From Myroides odoratus (GTDB lineage Bacteria; Bacteroidota; Bacteroidia; Flavobacteriales; Flavobacteriaceae), in assembly GCF_001549985.1 (NCBI RefSeq), contig NZ_LROZ01000003.1, forward strand, positions 223,060 through 287,059: a stretch of DNA of 64,000 nucleotides, given 5' to 3'. The notes beneath the pieces were generated by a model that was not told where the DNA came from, ran no database searches, and saw only the letters and a program-made list of their open reading frames with translations. Shown here piece after piece: positions 60,503 through 64,000 of this stretch (position 1 is its first letter; each line of letters opens with the position of its first letter). A program made the translations under genes and the position numbers.

Positions 60503-61564
60503 TCATTTGGATAATACTAAGTCTTCTTTCTCATAATCAAATTGCTTAAAGGGATAAGCGGCTAATTGAGGAAAATGGGTCTCCCAATTCTCAGTACTAA
60601 AGCGAGAGAGCCATTGAATATAAGCTTTGCTATCTTCTTGATAACTGCCGAGTTCTAATCCAACATGATGTAATAGTTGCTCACTATAGCTTGTATCTAA
60701 GGTAAAAGGAGCTGCTACTGACCAAGGGCTAAAACCGATAAAAAGATCGCTAGATTCAATAGCAGGATAAGTAACAAACTCAGCTCTATAAGCTAATTGA
60801 TCGGCAATGAATTCTCCTATTTCCTTTACCGTTAAGATAGACTGATCTGCCACGTTTACTATTTGATATGCTTTATTTCCAATACAGGCCCATATTACCT
60901 TGGCTATATTCTGTGTGGATGAGGTATGAAAAGTGCTTTCTCCCTTAAACTTTAGTGGTATATAAGGTCTTTTATCTAGTACTCTTTTGACAAACCACCA
61001 CTCTCTGGGATGATGAGAACAAATGCCATATATCGCACACGGGCGTAAAATAGTAACGGGTTTATTACTGTGTTTTAAAAAGTATTCCTCCATCGCTATT
61101 TTATGTGTAGAGTAGGTGGTATCACCTGCTTGCACTGTAGGGGTATCTTCTTTTATTGGCAAAGGAAAATCTGGAAACCCAGTTACACTAGCTTCATCTA
61201 AAGTTCTACCACTACTATCTTTATATACGCTTGAAGAAGAAAGAACAATATATTGACCAATGTGTTTTTGAATAGAGAGTATTTGCTTCGCGTCTTTTGC
61301 TGTAAAGGCAAGTAAATCAACAAGTAGAGCTGGTTGTATACTAGCGATTTGGATTAAGGTATTGTCATCTTCTTTTCTGCCATATATAGGTTTTATATTA
61401 GGTATAAACGCAAGTGATTCTTTCTCTAGTAGTGAAAGAAAAGAATCGAAAGAGTATTTACTTCTACACAAAAGATAGACTTCCCAATTTCGCTGTACAA
61501 AAAAATTAGTGATCGCATAGCCTATTTGGCCTGTACCCCCTATAAGAACAATCTTTTTTTTCAT
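60503..61564 (-). CDS. NAD-dependent epimerase/dehydratase-like protein
   Basis: The 353-residue extended SDR has the nucleotide motif LIGGTGQIGYAI and a catalytic-type YSTHKIAMEEYF, with SSSVYKDSSGRTLDEAS between. Its usual substrates are nucleotide sugars, but the active-site context is divergent and the substrate cannot be named. It lies upstream of the aadA-like gene on the same strand. The 289-base gap to the arsR side shows no gene, only the ArsR operator region. Confidence 0.85.
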   Translation of the reverse strand: MKKKIVLIGGTGQIGYAITNFFVQRNWEVYLLCRSKYSFDSFLSLLEKESLAFIPNIKPIYGRKEDDNTLIQIASIQPALLVDLLAFTAKDAKQILSIQKHIGQYIVLSSSSVYKDSSGRTLDEASVTGFPDFPLPIKEDTPTVQAGDTTYSTHKIAMEEYFLKHSNKPVTILRPCAIYGICSHHPREWWFVKRVLDKRPYIPLKFKGESTFHTSSTQNIAKVIWACIGNKAYQIVNVADQSILTVKEIGEFIADQLAYRAEFVTYPAIESSDLFIGFSPWSVAAPFTLDTSYSEQLLHHVGLELGSYQEDSKAYIQWLSRFSTENWETHFPQLAAYPFKQFDYEKEDLVLSK

Positions 61565-61844
61565 TGTATTTAATTCGATAAATAGTTTCTAAGGTTTGAT
61601 TATTCCATGTATTTAGCTAAGATAAAATAAGAAATCCAGATAGTCACTTCTTATTTTGATTTAACCACTACACTTAGTTATGCTATTGGAGCTGTAGTAG
61701 GTTTTATTGGAGAGTTAAAGGTGTATAACAAATTTTCTATTTTAGTATGCCTTTAAAACTACTAGTAATCTATTTTTTAATGGATTATTCAATGCGCGAT
61801 TGTTTTAAAATAATATAAAAAACACTTTGTCAGTTTAAATATAC

Positions 61845-61860
61845 ATCGTAATATTGCGAT
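61845..61860 (+). promoter_or_regulatory. ArsR-type operator upstream of arsR
   Basis: ATCGTAATATTGCGAT is an imperfect palindrome, extended outward to TATACATCG and CGATGTATA. It ends 20 bases before ATG 61881. Confidence 0.65.
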
Positions 61861-61880
61861 GTATATTTAAGTATAAAACA

Positions 61881-62210
61881 ATGGGAGTAACAAAATCAGA
61901 ATTATTTAGTGATAAAAAGAATAGATTGTCGCTTATGTTTAAGGTTTTAGGGCATCCAGCAAGACTTGCCATTCTTCAGTATATTATCAATCAAGATGCT
62001 TGTATTTGCAATGATTTGGTAGAAGAACTTGGATTAGCTCAAGCCACTATTTCTCAGCACTTAAAAGAGCTTAAAAATAGTGGACTTATAAAAGGGACTA
62101 TTGAGGGTAAATCCGTTTGTTATTGTATTGACAATGTAGCTTGGAATGAATTCTTCAAGGAGTTTGAATTCTTCTTCGCTCAAAAAATACAATCAAAGGA
62201 TTGCTGTTAA
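61881..62210 (+). CDS. arsR: ArsR family arsenic-responsive repressor
   Basis: The 109-residue winged-helix protein reads LSLMFKVLGHPARLAILQYIINQDACICNDLVEELGLAQATISQHLKELKNSGLIKG, with the metal-binding cysteine pair CIC in the helix region (D-A-C-I-C-N-D) typical of ArsR/SmtB. It ends in DCC. ATG 61881 is used because the operator occupies the longer TTG-start frame. It would repress the operon until arsenite or antimonite binds. Confidence 0.9.
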   Translation: MGVTKSELFSDKKNRLSLMFKVLGHPARLAILQYIINQDACICNDLVEELGLAQATISQHLKELKNSGLIKGTIEGKSVCYCIDNVAWNEFFKEFEFFFAQKIQSKDCC

Positions 62211-62228
62211 TATTTTTTATTCAACATC

Positions 62229-62244
62229 ATCGTGATATTACGAT
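62229..62244 (+). promoter_or_regulatory. Second ArsR-type operator
   Basis: ATCGTGATATTACGAT is the same palindrome type as at 61845, between arsR and the next gene, implying a second regulated promoter. Confidence 0.6.
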
Positions 62245-62271
62245 ATTAAAATAATTTAAAACAGATAAAAT

Positions 62272-62724
62272 ATGAAATTATCAGAAGTAAAAGTAGTGTT
62301 AGAAAAATTAGATCGAGTAGATTTTCAATTTGAAGATGGGACGTTTGTAGCAGAACACTTCCATGTAACAGAAGTAGGTCAAGTGACAAAGAAATTTATC
62401 GACTGCGGAGGAACAATAAGAGAAGAGGTTAAAGTAAGCTTTCAATTGTGGAATGCAGATGATTATCAGCACCGTTTAAAAGCTGGTAAATTGCTTAATA
62501 TTATTCGATTATCAGAAACAAAATTAGGTATTGTTGATGCGGATATTGAAGTAGAAGTTCAAGGTAAAGAAACAATAGGAAAGTATTTCTTAGAATTTAA
62601 TGGAACTCACTTTCTATTAAAAAATACATTGACTGCTTGTTTAGCTGAAGATGCTTGTGGAATTACACCAAGTGATCAGGTAAATCAAACTAGTTGTTGC
62701 GATTCTAACGCTGGATGTTGTTAA
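62272..62724 (+). CDS. DUF6428 family protein of the ars operon
   Basis: The 150-residue protein starts MKLSEVKVVLEKLDRVDFQFEDGT and has AEHFHVTEVGQVTKKFIDCGG, which I recognise as DUF6428, a family found in Bacteroidota ars operons. The C-terminus ends in SCCDSNAGCC, a cysteine-rich tail that may bind arsenic or another thiophilic metal. Its biochemical role is unknown. arsC-like gene follows in 18 bases. Confidence 0.75.
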   Translation: MKLSEVKVVLEKLDRVDFQFEDGTFVAEHFHVTEVGQVTKKFIDCGGTIREEVKVSFQLWNADDYQHRLKAGKLLNIIRLSETKLGIVDADIEVEVQGKETIGKYFLEFNGTHFLLKNTLTACLAEDACGITPSDQVNQTSCCDSNAGCC

Positions 62725-62742
62725 TCTTAAAAAAGGTAAAAG

Positions 62743-63357
62743 ATGTATAAAACATTATCAACTACAATTAGTATTATGCTTGAATCAAGAGTGATAACTA
62801 ATCATAGAAAAGAAGTTTTAGCTCCTTTACTGGCATACATTCAAGCTAAGGTTGATTCAAAATCTCCAATTCGAATCAATTTTATCTGTACACATAATTC
62901 AAGAAGAAGTCATTTGACTCAGATTTGGATGCAAGTAGCGGCTAGTTACTATGGTATTCCAAATGTTACTTGTTATTCAGGAGGAACCGAACAAACAGCT
63001 ATGTATCCCATGGTTGCTACAGTTCTGAAAGAACAAGGGCTTGATGTATTTAAAATTGCAGAAGGAGAAAATCCTATTTATGCGATAAAGTATGGGGATA
63101 ATGAAGTTCCTATTATTGGTTTTTCTAAGAAGTACGATGCCGCTTTTAATCCAAGTAGTGATTTTGCAGCGGTAATGACTTGTTCACAGGTGGATGAGGG
63201 CTGTCCTTTTATAGCAGGTGCTGAGCGCAGAATCCCTATTACATTTGAGGATCCGAAGGTATTTGATGGAACGGAAAACCAGCAAGTAGGATATTTTAAT
63301 CGAAGCCTTGAAATTGCAAGTGAAATGTTTTACATCGTATCACAAATTAAAAAGTAA
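62743..63357 (+). CDS. Arsenate reductase-like LMW-PTP family protein
   Basis: The 204-residue protein has the PTP loop in FICTHNSRRSHLTQIW (C-x5-R-S form) and a second cysteine region (CSQVDEGCPF) typical of thioredoxin-coupled arsenate reductases. It would reduce arsenate to arsenite for export by the next gene. It is longer than standard ArsC (about 140) with an N-terminal extension of about 45 residues, as in Bacteroidota homologues. Confidence 0.88.
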   Translation: MYKTLSTTISIMLESRVITNHRKEVLAPLLAYIQAKVDSKSPIRINFICTHNSRRSHLTQIWMQVAASYYGIPNVTCYSGGTEQTAMYPMVATVLKEQGLDVFKIAEGENPIYAIKYGDNEVPIIGFSKKYDAAFNPSSDFAAVMTCSQVDEGCPFIAGAERRIPITFEDPKVFDGTENQQVGYFNRSLEIASEMFYIVSQIKK

Positions 63358-63360
63358 GTT

Positions 63361-64000
63361 ATGCAAGTTAGAATGAAATTTTTAGATCGATACTTAACCC
63401 TTTGGATTTTCTTGGCGATGGGGATTGGTGTTTTGATTGGAAATGTATTTCCAAGTGTTTCTAATGTGATGGATAAACTGTCTATTGGAACGACCAATAT
63501 TCCGTTAGCTATAGGATTAATCATCATGATGTATCCTCCACTGGCAAAGGTTGATTATAATCTATTACCATTGGCTTTTAGGGATAAAAAAGTCTTAGGT
63601 TTATCTCTTTTCTTAAACTGGATTGTAGGACCTGTTTTAATGTTTGTTCTGGCTATTATTTTCATGCGTGATGAGCCTGATTATATGGTAGGGTTGATCC
63701 TTATTGGTTTAGCCAGATGTATTGCCATGGTGATTGTATGGAATGATTTAGCAAAAGGTAATCGAGAATATGCAGCCTTACTGATTGCATTAAATAGTGT
63801 TTTCCAGGTGCTGTTTTATAGCTTCTTTGTTTGGCTTTTTATCAACGTATTACCTTCTTATTTTGGATTTGCTGATTATGCTATTTCAATTAAGATGAGC
63901 GATGTTATACAAAGTGTGCTTATTTATTTAGGAATTCCATTTTTAGCAGGTTTTTTAAGTCATAAGTATCTCATTAGAATAAAAGGAGAAGCTTGGTTTA
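63361..64000 (+). CDS. Arsenite efflux permease ACR3 (partial)
   Basis: The first 213 codons are in the window. The protein has the ACR3 start MKFLDRYLTLWIFLAMGIGVLIG and the signature SIGTTNIPLAIGLIIMMYPPLAKVDY, then further transmembrane helices including GLILIGLARCIAMVIVWNDLAKG with the conserved cysteine (residue about 120). It starts three bases after the arsC-like stop and continues past the window. ACR3 exports arsenite. Confidence 0.9.
   Translation, partial: MQVRMKFLDRYLTLWIFLAMGIGVLIGNVFPSVSNVMDKLSIGTTNIPLAIGLIIMMYPPLAKVDYNLLPLAFRDKKVLGLSLFLNWIVGPVLMFVLAIIFMRDEPDYMVGLILIGLARCIAMVIVWNDLAKGNREYAALLIALNSVFQVLFYSFFVWLFINVLPSYFGFADYAISIKMSDVIQSVLIYLGIPFLAGFLSHKYLIRIKGEAWF

Overview
The window reads as a low-GC Bacteroidota chromosome of the family Flavobacteriaceae; gene content is compatible with a Myroides-like organism, but species is not decided by sequence alone. 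The support is consistent: many genes are preceded by the Bacteroidota -7 box TAnnTTTG, ribosome binding sites are weak, lipoboxes and two-component kinases are of flavobacterial type, and the accessory DNA carries RteC, TraM and DUF3853 genes typical of Bacteroidota conjugative and mobilizable elements.

Bases 1 to about 28000 are ordinary chromosome: a helicase tail, an FKBP isomerase, a VF530-type protein, metallo-hydrolase, AraC and CBS proteins, two histidine kinases in one operon, an ecotin, a response regulator/kinase pair, an LTA-synthase-like sulfatase, recG, a pirin-OsmC-GNAT operon, two separate lgt paralogues, a luciferase-like oxidoreductase, folE, cysS, yidD and tRNA-Ser(UGA). 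Two families of intergenic repeats sit at 19.9-20.3 kb and 23.7-24.0 kb.

From 28.06 kb the window becomes accessory. A tyrosine recombinase with an IntI-like tail (28063-28911) points away from an attI-like region and a cassette array. Six attC-like sites of 187-190 bp (30349, 31661, 46041, 48776, 50124 and 50743) share one architecture. In four cassettes the first bases after the predicted G|TT crossover are complementary to the start of the same cassette's own attC, which is the diagnostic signature of integron cassettes. Cargo includes two proteins with HEPN-type RN-x-LVH motifs, a PD-(D/E)XK-like nuclease, a small membrane protein, and a five-gene cassette (phosphatase, Lrp regulator, AhpD-like protein, two acetyltransferases). 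The recombinase appears to lack the extra patch that marks known integron integrases, so this may be an undescribed integron class.

The array is interrupted twice. A decayed CTnDOT-type element (about 32.0-46.0 kb) splits cassette 3. It carries a SAM-5 integrase, RteC, an excisionase-like HTH protein, fragments of traM and a VirE-N gene, an IS3-family insertion, and two regulated cargo units. One is a TetR-controlled thiolase/thioesterase/hydrolase/MFS/LipB/FabF operon with two matching operators; the other is an EamA exporter with its own TetR. A mobilization/replication module (about 50.95-55.9 kb) with relaxase, MobC, primase, helicase, DUF3853 and a TGCATCA iteron cluster follows, and it abuts an AraC gene that has lost its 5' part.

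The right flank holds AraC and siderophore-interacting protein genes, a decayed attC with two small cassette-like genes, a 111-bp relic of the same IS, an aadA-like nucleotidyltransferase, an epimerase, and the start of an arsR-DUF6428-arsC-acr3 operon with two matching ArsR-type operators. All calls are from reading the sequence; no database search was run.
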